A DNA stretch of 15,184 nucleotides from Roseibacillus sp. (GTDB lineage Bacteria; Verrucomicrobiota; Verrucomicrobiae; Verrucomicrobiales; Akkermansiaceae), in contig PBNG01000036.1 of assembly GCA_002723015.1 (NCBI GenBank), forward strand, positions 7,105-22,288. Reading direction: 5' to 3'. Shown piece after piece: positions 7,324 to 15,184 of this stretch. Positions within the stretch are counted from its first letter, which is position 1. Each line of letters begins with the position of its first letter. Under the pieces are notes generated by a model. That model was given only the letters and a program-made list of their open reading frames with translations, was not told where the DNA came from and ran no database searches. Position numbers and translations under genes: made by a program.

Positions 7324-10300
7324 ATGAGTGTCCGTATAATACTTCCTCTTCTACTCACCGCGGTAGTGCTGGCCCGAACTGCGGGCGGGCAACCAGAGGT
7401 TGAATACAATCGGGACATCCGGCCAATCCTCGCCGCAAACTGCTTTGCTTGCCACGGTCCTGACCCGGAAACCCGGGAAGCTGACATGCGACTCGATACC
7501 GAAGCCGGGTTTTTCACCGGAGCCGGGGATGCTCCGCCAGTGGTGGTCAGGGGCCATCCTGATGAGAGCGAGCTCTACCTGCGCCTCATTACGAAGGACG
7601 TGGACGAAATCATGCCTCCCCCGGAGAGTCACAAGCAACTTGAACCGGAACAGATTGCGCTGGTGAGGAAATGGATCACCGAGGGCGCACCCTGGCAGGC
7701 TCACTGGTCCCTCCGCGCTCCCACAAGGCCTGAGGTCCCTGAGCCGAAACTGACTGCTTGGCCCCGGAATGCCATAGACAACTTCCTCCTCTCAAAGCTT
7801 GAAGAAAAAAACCTTACCCCTGCACCCGACGCCGACCCTCATACCCTCGCCCGAAGGCTCTCCCTCGATTTAACAGGCCTCCCTCCCGACCCGGAACAGA
7901 CTGCGGAGTTTATCACCAATCCCAGCGAGGAGACCTATGGCAAGCTTATCGACATCCTCCTTTCCTCACCGCGCTACGGCGAGCACCGCGCACGCTACTG
8001 GTTGGACGCAGCGCGCTATGGCGATACTCACGGACTCCACTTCGACAACTACCGGGAGATGTATCCTTATCGCGACTGGGTGATACGTGCCTTTAATGAG
8101 AATCTCGGATACGACGATTTCACGGTCTGGCAACTCGCTGGCGACCTTCTTCCCAACCCCACCCTCGACCAGCTCATTGCCACGGGATTCCAGCGCTGCA
8201 ATATCACCACAAATGAAGGCGGAACGATCGCAGAGGAAAATCTCGCCAATTACGCTGCCGACCGGGTCCAGACGTTCGGATGGGTCTACCTCGGCCTGAC
8301 CACCAACTGTGCCCAGTGCCACGACCACAAATTTGATCCCTTCACTACCCGAGATTACTACTCCATGGCAGCGTTTTTCCGCAACACTACGCAGGGAGCC
8401 ATGGATGGAAACTCCTCAGACGGGCGAGGTCCGGTCATCAAGGTTCTCTTTAACCAGGATCGTGAGAAAAGGGACCTTCTGGACAAGCAGATCGTAGAAA
8501 CTCAGACTCTGATCGAAGCGCGGCGGACCGGAGCCAAGCCTGATTTTGAAAAGTGGGCCGCAACCGCAAGCCCCGATCAACTCGCAGAGGCCCAGCCCCG
8601 GGAAAACCTTCTTCTGCATCTCCCGCTCAATGAGGGATTGGGAGACAAGGTAAAAGCCTCGGTGGGAGAAGCGGACAGGATCTTCAAGTCCAGAGGTTTC
8701 CTGACATGGGATCCCAAGGGAAAGATCGGTCCTGCACCCCGAATTAAACGCGACCGGACCTTTGACTTGGGAGACCTCGCCAACTTCAAATCGAACCAAC
8801 CGTTCAGCTATGGAGCGTGGATCCGTTCGCCCCAGCGCCTGAATGCATCTGTCTTCGCACGCATGGATGGATCCCGCAAGTTCCGCGGTTGGGACCTCTG
8901 GCAGCAGGGTGCTCAGTTCGGAACTCACCTCGTCGAAAGCTGGCCTGAAAACGCCCTGAAAGTCGTCACTGAGAAAAACGTCCTGAAATCCGGACAGTGG
9001 AATCATGTCTTCGTTACCTATGACGGAAGCGGACAACCAGAAGGAGTACGGCTTTACCACAATGGTGTGGAACAAACCGTAAAGATTGAAACGAACTCAC
9101 TGAAGGCCAACGCCGATATCACCACCGGCACTTCGCTGCAGATCGGACAGCGGAACAATGGGGCCTACTTTGAGGATGGCTTCCTTCAGGACATGAGGAT
9201 CTATTCGAGAACGCTTTCCAGCGGGGAAATCATGGTCCTGGCCGATTCAGGGCCGCTCCGCGCCATCCTCGCCACAGCACCCCGGGAGCGCAGTCTGGAG
9301 CAGAATAAGACTCTCTTTGAAACCTTTCTGCATACCCGAGACAAGCAGTTTGCAACCCTGATTGACAAGGTTGCAAAACTGAAGTCACAGCGCGAGGGAT
9401 TGAACGGCAAGGCCGCAATCACCCACATTCAGAAGGAGAAACCGGGAATGGCCATGGCCAACATCCTGATGCGTGGGCAGTACAGTAAAAAGGGAGACGA
9501 AGTGAAAGCCAACACACCCTCTGCCCTGCCTCCTCTCCCCCGGGAGGCCCCCCGCAACAGACTGGGTCTGGCTCGCTGGGCCGTTTCTCCGGAAAATCCT
9601 CTCACCGCACGCGTCACCGTAAACCGCTTCTGGCAGGAAATCTTCGGGCAGGGTATCGTGGTAACTTCGGAGGACTTTGGCATCATGGGGATGCCGCCTA
9701 CCCACCCTGATCTGCTGGATTGGCTCGCAGTTGAATTCCGGGAGTCGGGATGGGATGTGAAGAAATTCATCAAACTCCTTGTTACTTCACACGCCTACAG
9801 GCAGGCCGCAATCACCACCGCAGGAAAGCTCGCCAAGGATGAAGACAACCGATTCCTGAGTCGTGGTCCCCGCTTCAGAATGGATGCGGAAATGGTGCGC
9901 GATTATGCCCTTGCGGCAAGCGGCTTGCTCTCTTCATCGACTGGAGGCCCGGGAGTTCGCCCATACCAGCCAAACGATATCTGGAATGTTGTCGGGCTGC
10001 CCGGTGGAAACACGCGGAACTACAAGCAGGACACCGGGGAAAAACTTTACCGGCGAACGCTTTACAGCTTCTGGAAGCGAATGGCTCACCCCCCCAACAT
10101 GGAGGCGTTTAACGCACCCAGCCGGGAAGTGTGTACTGTCCGGCGCGAGCGCACGAATACCCCTCTGCAAGCTCTGGTCACGATGAATGACCCCCAGTTC
10201 GTAGAGGCCGCCCGCACCCTTGCACAAGGGGCATTGCAGAGAGCAGAGGGAACAGAATCTGTTGCCCTCGCCTACGTCGCTACCCGCGCCCTCTGTCGAC

Positions 10301-10503
10301 CTCTGAAACCACGGGAGATTGCCATCCTGAAGTCCAGCCTCGCGGACCATCTGGTTTACTACAAAGAGAACCCTGCCGACGCCAATGCTCTGATCAAGGT
10401 AGGAGAGAGCAAGGCTGACCCGACTCTTGACCCGCGACAACTTGCAGCGTGGACCATGCTCTGCAACCAGGTCCTCAACCTTGATGAAGTCCTCAACAAA
10501 TAA
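7324..10503 (+). CDS. PSCyt1-DUF1549-LamG-DUF1553 protein
   Basis: 1059 aa, predicted to be exported by a Sec signal peptide (hydrophobic core about residues 5-18). PSCyt1 (about 26-125) carries CFACH at 40-44 and IMPP with Met97 as a candidate distal haem ligand. DUF1549 (about 145-355) includes CAQCHDHKFDP at 329-333, a second haem-type motif. A LamG/concanavalin-like domain spans about 427-642, with the typical LLLHLPLNEG opening, FSYGAWIRSP, GQWNHVFVTYDGSG and DGFLQDMRIYSRTLS. DUF1553 (about 745-1055) has LTARVTVNRFW and NTPLQALVTMNDP. It has the same domain order as the divergent 915-aa gene but with a different inserted module and clearly diverged sequence, so the two are old paralogues. 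LamG folds commonly bind glycans or proteins; the ligand here is unknown. The start at 7324 is supported by AAGG 4 nt upstream and by the signal peptide. Confidence 0.94.
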   Translation: MSVRIILPLLLTAVVLARTAGGQPEVEYNRDIRPILAANCFACHGPDPETREADMRLDTEAGFFTGAGDAPPVVVRGHPDESELYLRLITKDVDEIMPPPESHKQLEPEQIALVRKWITEGAPWQAHWSLRAPTRPEVPEPKLTAWPRNAIDNFLLSKLEEKNLTPAPDADPHTLARRLSLDLTGLPPDPEQTAEFITNPSEETYGKLIDILLSSPRYGEHRARYWLDAARYGDTHGLHFDNYREMYPYRDWVIRAFNENLGYDDFTVWQLAGDLLPNPTLDQLIATGFQRCNITTNEGGTIAEENLANYAADRVQTFGWVYLGLTTNCAQCHDHKFDPFTTRDYYSMAAFFRNTTQGAMDGNSSDGRGPVIKVLFNQDREKRDLLDKQIVETQTLIEARRTGAKPDFEKWAATASPDQLAEAQPRENLLLHLPLNEGLGDKVKASVGEADRIFKSRGFLTWDPKGKIGPAPRIKRDRTFDLGDLANFKSNQPFSYGAWIRSPQRLNASVFARMDGSRKFRGWDLWQQGAQFGTHLVESWPENALKVVTEKNVLKSGQWNHVFVTYDGSGQPEGVRLYHNGVEQTVKIETNSLKANADITTGTSLQIGQRNNGAYFEDGFLQDMRIYSRTLSSGEIMVLADSGPLRAILATAPRERSLEQNKTLFETFLHTRDKQFATLIDKVAKLKSQREGLNGKAAITHIQKEKPGMAMANILMRGQYSKKGDEVKANTPSALPPLPREAPRNRLGLARWAVSPENPLTARVTVNRFWQEIFGQGIVVTSEDFGIMGMPPTHPDLLDWLAVEFRESGWDVKKFIKLLVTSHAYRQAAITTAGKLAKDEDNRFLSRGPRFRMDAEMVRDYALAASGLLSSSTGGPGVRPYQPNDIWNVVGLPGGNTRNYKQDTGEKLYRRTLYSFWKRMAHPPNMEAFNAPSREVCTVRRERTNTPLQALVTMNDPQFVEAARTLAQGALQRAEGTESVALAYVATRALCRPLKPREIAILKSSLADHLVYYKENPADANALIKVGESKADPTLDPRQLAAWTMLCNQVLNLDEVLNK

Positions 10504-10552
10504 GGGCGCCCTCTTTTACCAGCCACGAATCCACCCCTCCTCCGAATTCAAC

Positions 10553-10556
10553 AGGA
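10553..10556 (+). promoter_or_regulatory. Ribosome binding site of second DUF1501 gene
   Basis: AGGA lies 7 nt before the ATG at 10564 and supports that start. The 60-bp gap after the preceding gene holds no convincing terminator. GGGCGCCC near 10504 is a loopless palindrome followed by a pyrimidine stretch, so read-through from the PSCyt1 gene is likely. Confidence 0.5.
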
Positions 10557-10563
10557 CATCGCC

Positions 10564-12015
10564 ATGAATCTTTTTCAGGAATATCTTCAGGCTCAATCAC
10601 GGCGTTACTTTCTCTCTCAGGGAAAAAACGTCCTCGGCGGCGCCGCACTGGCAGGTCTGCTGGGGCGATCAATGGGAGCAGAGGCGGACGGACCTGGTGC
10701 CGTAAAGACTCACTTCGCTCCAAAGGCCAAGAGAGTGATCTATCTGCACATGGTTGGCGGACCGGCTCAGATGGATCTCTTCGACTACAAACCGGTCCTC
10801 GAAAAGTGGTACGACAAGGATCTCCCCGACAGCGTTCGCATGGGTCAACGACTGACCACCATGACGAGTGGCCAGAAGCGTTTTCCAATTGCTCCGTCCA
10901 AGTATCGGTTCGCCCAGAAGGGCCAGTGCGGGATGTGGATGAACGACGAACTACTGCCGAATCTGCATCAGTGTGCTGATGACATCTGCTGGATGCGAAG
11001 CCTCCATACCGAGGCGATCAACCACGAACCCGCCATTGCCGCCATGCAGACGGGGAACCAGATCACTGGCCGGCCCTGTCTAGGTTCCTGGGCATCCTAT
11101 GGCCTGGGTTCGATGAATGAGGACCTACCAGCCTTCGTCGTGATGGTTGCCACGCCGAGTAATCGTGAACAGGAGCAGGCAATCTCATCCCGTCTCTGGT
11201 CAAGCGGCTACCTCTCCGGGGAACACGCTGGAGTTTCCTTCCGAAGCAAGGGCGATCCCATTCTTTACATCAATAATCCTGCCGGGGTTCCGGATGCAAT
11301 TCGCCAACGCACCATCAGGGGCATCAATGAGATGAACGAGCTGACCTACAAGGAGCTCGGAGACCCCGAAACCTTCACCCGGATCAAACAGTATGAGATG
11401 GCTGCCCGCATGCAGGCCAGCATGCCCGAGCTCACTGATCTGAGCAAGGAGCCGAAGCGGACCTTTGAACTCTACGGAGACGAGGCCCGGAAGCCCGGGA
11501 GCTTTGCAAACGTTGCATTGATGGCCAGGAGGCTGGCTGAGAGGGATGTCCGTTTCATCCAAGTCTATCACAACAACTGGGATCACCACGGAAATGTTAA
11601 TGGACGAATGCCGTCTCAATGCAGGGACATTGACCGACCGTGCTACGCCCTCATAAACGACCTGAAAGAGCGGGGTATGTTTGATGACACCCTGATCATC
11701 TGGGGCGGAGAATTTGGAAGAACCATTTACAGTCAGGGTGGCCTCAGCAAGACGAACTACGGCCGAGATCACCATCCGAGATGCTTCACAATGTGGATGG
11801 CCGGAGGCGGAAGCAAGGGAGGAGCCGTCTATGGTGAAACCGACGACTTCAGCTATAATATTACCAGAGATCCTCTGCACATCCGCGATTTCCACGCCAC
11901 GATTCTGCACCTCCTCGGATATGACCACGAAAGATTTACTGTGAAATATCAGGGCCTGGACCAACGCCTTACGGGAGTGGAACAAGCGAAGGTCATCAAG
12001 GAACTACTGGCCTAG
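10564..12015 (+). CDS. DUF1501 family protein, Tat-exported
   Basis: 483 aa, full length for DUF1501. The N-terminus carries a twin-arginine signal, SRRYFLSQG (Arg13-Arg14), followed by a Gly/Ala/Leu-rich hydrophobic stretch to about residue 38. Family motifs are intact: AQMDLFDYKP, an NWDHHGN segment, GGEFGRT, and GRDHHPRCFTMWMAGGG near the C-terminus, close to the proposed metal site of the sulfatase/phosphatase-like fold. It follows the 1059-aa PSCyt1 gene by 60 bp on the same strand, so they form one operon. The divergent pair has the same gene order. Compared with the other DUF1501 in the window, the sequence is strongly diverged, including Cys in place of Gly in the RDHHPRCF motif. The gene ends 11 bp from the convergent neighbour, with no visible terminator. 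Catalytic activity is not established for the family. Confidence 0.94.
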   Translation: MNLFQEYLQAQSRRYFLSQGKNVLGGAALAGLLGRSMGAEADGPGAVKTHFAPKAKRVIYLHMVGGPAQMDLFDYKPVLEKWYDKDLPDSVRMGQRLTTMTSGQKRFPIAPSKYRFAQKGQCGMWMNDELLPNLHQCADDICWMRSLHTEAINHEPAIAAMQTGNQITGRPCLGSWASYGLGSMNEDLPAFVVMVATPSNREQEQAISSRLWSSGYLSGEHAGVSFRSKGDPILYINNPAGVPDAIRQRTIRGINEMNELTYKELGDPETFTRIKQYEMAARMQASMPELTDLSKEPKRTFELYGDEARKPGSFANVALMARRLAERDVRFIQVYHNNWDHHGNVNGRMPSQCRDIDRPCYALINDLKERGMFDDTLIIWGGEFGRTIYSQGGLSKTNYGRDHHPRCFTMWMAGGGSKGGAVYGETDDFSYNITRDPLHIRDFHATILHLLGYDHERFTVKYQGLDQRLTGVEQAKVIKELLA

Positions 12016-12026
12016 GGGAGACCTCC

Positions 12027-12824
12027 TCAACGACTTTTCTCGGGTGCCCCAGGGCGAGACGGAGCCACCTTTCGGGAAGGCTCCAGTTGCGCCGGCTCCA
12101 GATCGGCCAGCTCCAATGGTTCCGAAGGTTCCAACTTGGCTGGAACAATCGGGGTTGATGACTCCAATTCCGCGAGGCGCAGGCGCGCTGTAGCCTCCTC
12201 CCGGGCTATGACCGGATCCCTGCCCTGCTCCACTGCATACCGTTGTAATTGTTCTATTTTTCTGTCCACTCTGGCTTCCTCGACAAGCGAACGTTGGGAC
12301 TCTTCGCTCGACCAGAGAAATCGTTCCTGCCACTTCTCCCCGAGATCCTCATGGTGCAAGCGGGCACTTCCCGAGAGGTGCCTGATCTCCAGGCCGATGT
12401 CGGTCACCCTGCGAATAACAACTTCCCGATAGATTTTCCCGTCAAGCAGACGAACCTCCGGATGTTTCTCACCTTTTGCCGTCAGACGAACCCATAGCAG
12501 ATACTCTTCTCTGTAGGCATCACCACCCTGCACGTAGACACGCACCTCCCGCTCGATGCTTGCGAGCTTCTCCGCTTCCAGCTTTTCAGCCTGAGTATCC
12601 GCCCGCAGTTGCTCAAGGCCAACCCGAAGTTCTGCGAAAAGCGCCTCCGTACCTTCTACTGGAGACAGGGATCCGAAATGCTGAGCGAGCGCCTCAACCA
12701 AGGCACCCTGAGCCTGAAGTTCCAGCTTATGCCCTTCTTCCGACGCATCCGCGCGCACCTCGACTGTCACGAAGGCGAGAAGCCATACCTGAAGCGCAGT
12801 CCGGATAAACTCCCGCAGAGCCAT
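12027..12824 (-). CDS. Exported protein of unknown function with coiled coil and Pro/Glu-rich tail
   Basis: I do not recognise a named family. From the ATG at 12824 the product is 265 aa and starts with a good Sec signal peptide: basic residues, a hydrophobic core (about 9-20), and likely cleavage after VRA at residue 25. A longer start at 12917 would bury this signal behind 31 residues, so I prefer 12824, although its ribosome binding site is poor. Residues about 40-95 are Glu/Ala/Leu-rich and probably coiled coil. Residues about 124-174 (VRLLDGKIYREVVIRRVTD, then LEIRHLSGSARLHHEDLGEKW) resemble a short beta-rich module I associate with Verrucomicrobiota exported proteins. The tail (about 225-250) repeats LEPS/LELADLEP-like units. 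It lies 134 bp downstream of hrpA on the same strand and may be co-transcribed with it, but a shared function is not evident. Confidence 0.72.
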   Translation of the reverse strand: MALREFIRTALQVWLLAFVTVEVRADASEEGHKLELQAQGALVEALAQHFGSLSPVEGTEALFAELRVGLEQLRADTQAEKLEAEKLASIEREVRVYVQGGDAYREEYLLWVRLTAKGEKHPEVRLLDGKIYREVVIRRVTDIGLEIRHLSGSARLHHEDLGEKWQERFLWSSEESQRSLVEEARVDRKIEQLQRYAVEQGRDPVIAREEATARLRLAELESSTPIVPAKLEPSEPLELADLEPAQLEPSRKVAPSRPGAPEKSR

Positions 12825-12958
12825 GGGTAGGATGATAAATGGAGAAGCCTCCACGAGCAAGGAGACCCGCAGCCCAATCTGAAAAGACTTCTCCTCCATC
12901 CATACCGCTCTCTCCACGGAAGCCTTTCTTCCCTGCTACAGCCACTCGGAAAACCACT

Positions 12959-15184
12959 CTATTCCAGCTCTTCAAGGGTTTTGATGATGCCTTTTTCACT
13001 CACTCGCATTTCCCTCGGCTGGCCCGGCGCAAACTGAGCGAGACGCAGCTCTTCCAGCATCCACCCGACCTTCCACAGGCGAGTCGCCTCAGGTCGCCCG
13101 GTCCATTGCGCAATCCATCGCTGCCAGAGGGGCAGAATCCGACTCCGCTTCTCCTCGTCCCGCACCAGAGGCAGGCTCTCAAGACGGGACAACCTTTCCT
13201 CGATTCCATGAAAGAATCGGTAGTAGCGGGATAACCTGCCAAATCCAGCCTTCCAGGCAAATCCTTCCCGCCACAACCAGGACATCTCCTCATCCAGATC
13301 GTCGACGACCTCCCCGAGATGTCGATCCTGGCGGTGCGCCTCCATCCACTCCGACACTCTCTGGTAACTTTCGATTGCCTCCTCCAATCCTTCGCACAGG
13401 AGCCGCGCCGAATCAAAAAGTCGCTCCTTGGCAGCATGGGAAACCTTCGCAAAATCTTCGCCTGAACGAACCATCTTCCCGAGAGCTCCTTCCGCCGCAC
13501 AACGGATCAGGGCTTCGACAAGGCTCTCTCCCGGGGACAGGAAAGACGCATAAAGCTGAGTAGACGGTCCTAGCGGAAGTCTGGCCCTGACAAAGTCCAC
13601 CTGACCGCACTGCTCCAGAAGAAACAGTCTCACACAACCTGCGCGATGGCTTTCCTCAGCCTCTTCGATTTCGAGAAATGCCCTCATCCCGACGGAGTTT
13701 CCCTCATCGACCAGAGCTGGGTATACAGAATCTACTCCCCCCGTATCCTCTCCCCACCGTGAACGATCCTCCATTGGAATTTCTCCAAAACTCCAGACCT
13801 CGCCTCCGGTCATCTCCCATTGCGCGTTGGCAGCTTTCTCCCTTCTTCCCCGTAGCACAGAGGCGAGACGATCCCTGATTCTTGCCACGTTCTCACCGAG
13901 GGCTAATTCCTCTCCTTCGTCACCATAGACACGGATCTTTGGGCGCAATTGCGCTGGTAACCGCTCCGGATTAAAATCCTCCTCGGTGACTGCATGACCC
14001 GAGCGCTCAGAAAGAAATTCCGCCAGCGCGGCACATAAAGTACACTGGGGCTCCCATCCCTGCCAGAGCATCAGAAAATCTGCCATTGCATCCGCAAGGG
14101 GAAAGCATACCTGCCTTTGCCATTTGGGCAGCGACCGCATCAGCAGCTCCACCCGCTCTTCGAGTAATCCAGGCACACCCCAGCTCACAAGATATCCCGG
14201 GAACCGGGATAAATCATCAATTCCTATCTCGAAGGTAACTCCATCATCTGGGGCATCGAGATCACTGCGGTAGACGACCCGGTACGAGTTGCCACCGCAC
14301 TCCACCTGATCAGGAAAGAAGCTCAACTCCTCCGCGATCTCCTCCCATACCACATCCGAAAGACGAATCATCAAGCGCTCCTCGTTGCGATCAGCCAGGC
14401 GCCACTGATGAAACGCCTTGGCCGTGGAGACTTCAACCGGGATCCGCTCGAAGAAAAAATCGAAGGCGCCCTCGTCCGACCAAAGTCCTCCCACTCGCCG
14501 CAACTTGTGCTCGGCTCGCTCAACCTCTCCCCGCACGAACGCTAGTTGCTCCTTGTATCGACATCGGGCGTGTATGCCATCTCCCAGCAGGGCCTCCCGG
14601 ATAAAAACCTCATGTGCGGATTTGGGATCCACCCGACCAAAGTGCACCCTCCGCTCGGGAATTAGGGTCAACCCGCTACATTGAACAGTTTCGATCCCAT
14701 ACACCGCTCCCTGCTGCTCGTCCCACGCTGGAGAGTGGTAACGACTCCGGCACAACTGCGGAGCAACCTCCTCCACCCATTCGGGACAGATCGCAGCGAC
14801 CTTACGGGCCCAGAGCCTCGAGGTCTCAACAAGATCAAAACCCAGCACCCACTCCGGCCGCTTCTTTCCAAAGAGGCCAGAACCAGGGAATACCGCGAAA
14901 TGGCGATTTGCCGTCCCGTGGTAGGAGCGCTTTTCCTTGTCCCAGATCCCGATCTGACGAGGCATTCCGGCTAGAATGGACTTATGGATCTCCCGGAGGT
15001 CTCCCCACTCCCGACGTTCCTCGGGCAGAGGCCTTGGCCATTTTCCATATTGCTCTCTCACGAGTCGCCCAAGCTCTCTCACTACCTGATCCCATTCCAT
15101 GATCCGGCGGACGCTAAAGAACTTGTCTTCACAGAAACGGCGCAGCTGGTTGCGGTGCCATCCGCGTCGATCTTTACGAAACTT
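12959..15184 (-). CDS. hrpA: ATP-dependent RNA helicase HrpA, C-terminal half (5' end beyond window)
   Basis: 741 codons plus stop, open through the right edge. The family is a DEAH-box helicase of about 1300 aa in E. coli, linked to translation and ribosome rescue; the helicase core must lie to the right of this window. The first 28 codons here (RRFCEDKFFSVRR) match the family's 'RFCrenFLSyrR' segment, so the ATG at 15100 is an internal Met, not the start. I see the OB-fold-like region with SILAGMPRQIG and YHGTANRHFAVFPGS. DUF3418 (PF11898) follows: GLFGKKRPEWVLGFDLVETS, then AWDEQQGAVYG, RRVHFGRVDP and FIREALL. The next segments, FFFERIPVEVS, DGVTFEIGIDDL and VPGLLEERVELLMRSLPK, are also family-typical. 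The last 250 residues, rich in Glu, Arg and Trp, are the variable helical C-terminus. No frameshift or internal stop is visible. Cytoplasmic. Confidence 0.93.
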   Translation of the reverse strand, partial: KFRKDRRGWHRNQLRRFCEDKFFSVRRIMEWDQVVRELGRLVREQYGKWPRPLPEERREWGDLREIHKSILAGMPRQIGIWDKEKRSYHGTANRHFAVFPGSGLFGKKRPEWVLGFDLVETSRLWARKVAAICPEWVEEVAPQLCRSRYHSPAWDEQQGAVYGIETVQCSGLTLIPERRVHFGRVDPKSAHEVFIREALLGDGIHARCRYKEQLAFVRGEVERAEHKLRRVGGLWSDEGAFDFFFERIPVEVSTAKAFHQWRLADRNEERLMIRLSDVVWEEIAEELSFFPDQVECGGNSYRVVYRSDLDAPDDGVTFEIGIDDLSRFPGYLVSWGVPGLLEERVELLMRSLPKWQRQVCFPLADAMADFLMLWQGWEPQCTLCAALAEFLSERSGHAVTEEDFNPERLPAQLRPKIRVYGDEGEELALGENVARIRDRLASVLRGRREKAANAQWEMTGGEVWSFGEIPMEDRSRWGEDTGGVDSVYPALVDEGNSVGMRAFLEIEEAEESHRAGCVRLFLLEQCGQVDFVRARLPLGPSTQLYASFLSPGESLVEALIRCAAEGALGKMVRSGEDFAKVSHAAKERLFDSARLLCEGLEEAIESYQRVSEWMEAHRQDRHLGEVVDDLDEEMSWLWREGFAWKAGFGRLSRYYRFFHGIEERLSRLESLPLVRDEEKRSRILPLWQRWIAQWTGRPEATRLWKVGWMLEELRLAQFAPGQPREMRVSEKGIIKTLEELE

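Noticed and set aside
8416..9075. 219-aa open frame antisense to the LamG region
   Set aside because: The overlapping plus-strand frame encodes a clear LamG domain, so the reverse frame is a shadow.
10504..10515. Terminator after the 1059-aa gene (GGGCGCCC followed by TCTTTT)
   Set aside because: The palindrome has no loop, and the next gene of the operon follows within 60 bp.
11200..11985. 261-aa open frame antisense to the second DUF1501 gene
   Set aside because: It lies wholly inside the confident DUF1501 gene; no recognisable domain.
12825..12917. Longer start (ATG at 12917) for the exported protein gene
   Set aside because: It would put 31 residues ahead of a well-formed signal peptide. 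I kept it only as an alternative, since the preferred start also lacks a strong ribosome binding site.
1..15184. CRISPR array, tRNA/rRNA, IS element or prophage genes
   Set aside because: No regularly spaced repeats, no cloverleaf or rRNA-like stretches, and no transposase, integrase or phage motifs are apparent; the sequence is nearly all coding.

Overview
The window looks like a chromosomal segment from a Gram-negative bacterium of the PVC group, most likely Verrucomicrobiota. Three things point there. It carries two sets of the PSCyt1-DUF1549-DUF1553 plus DUF1501 proteins that expand in Planctomycetota and Verrucomicrobiota. It has a fused LpxC-FabZ lipid A/fatty acid enzyme, so the cell makes LPS. 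It also has an exported protein with a short beta-rich module that I associate with Verrucomicrobiota. The assignment is inference; there is no rRNA or other marker in the window. I see no tRNA or rRNA gene, IS element, transposase, integrase or CRISPR array, and gene density is about 95%.

Left block (1-2833): the 5' part of an RluA-family pseudouridine synthase runs leftward off the edge. Diverging from it across 97 bp is lpxC-fabZ, encoding the committed step of lipid A synthesis and the 3-hydroxyacyl-ACP dehydratase in one 442-residue chain. Its stop overlaps the start of an unrecognised 261-aa lipoprotein gene by 8 bp, so the two are probably translationally coupled.

Middle block (2894-12015): two gene pairs are arranged head to head around a 155-bp intergenic region. 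Leftward lie a 915-aa PSCyt1-DUF1549-[discoidin-like]-DUF1553 protein and a 498-aa DUF1501 protein. Rightward lie a 1059-aa PSCyt1-DUF1549-[LamG]-DUF1553 protein and a 483-aa DUF1501 protein. The large proteins have Sec-type signals and CxxCH haem motifs, while the DUF1501 proteins start with twin-arginine signals. Both pairs are therefore predicted to be exported, and each large protein carries a different putative glycan-binding module at the same point in its architecture. The substrate and chemistry are not established. This is the part of the window most likely to hold undescribed biology.

Right block (12027-15184): converging on the second pair is a small exported protein of unknown function. 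Upstream of it on the same strand is the C-terminal half of the DEAH-box RNA helicase HrpA (DUF3418 region). Its reading frame is open through the right edge, so the helicase core lies outside the window and the first ATG inside the window (15100) is not the true start.
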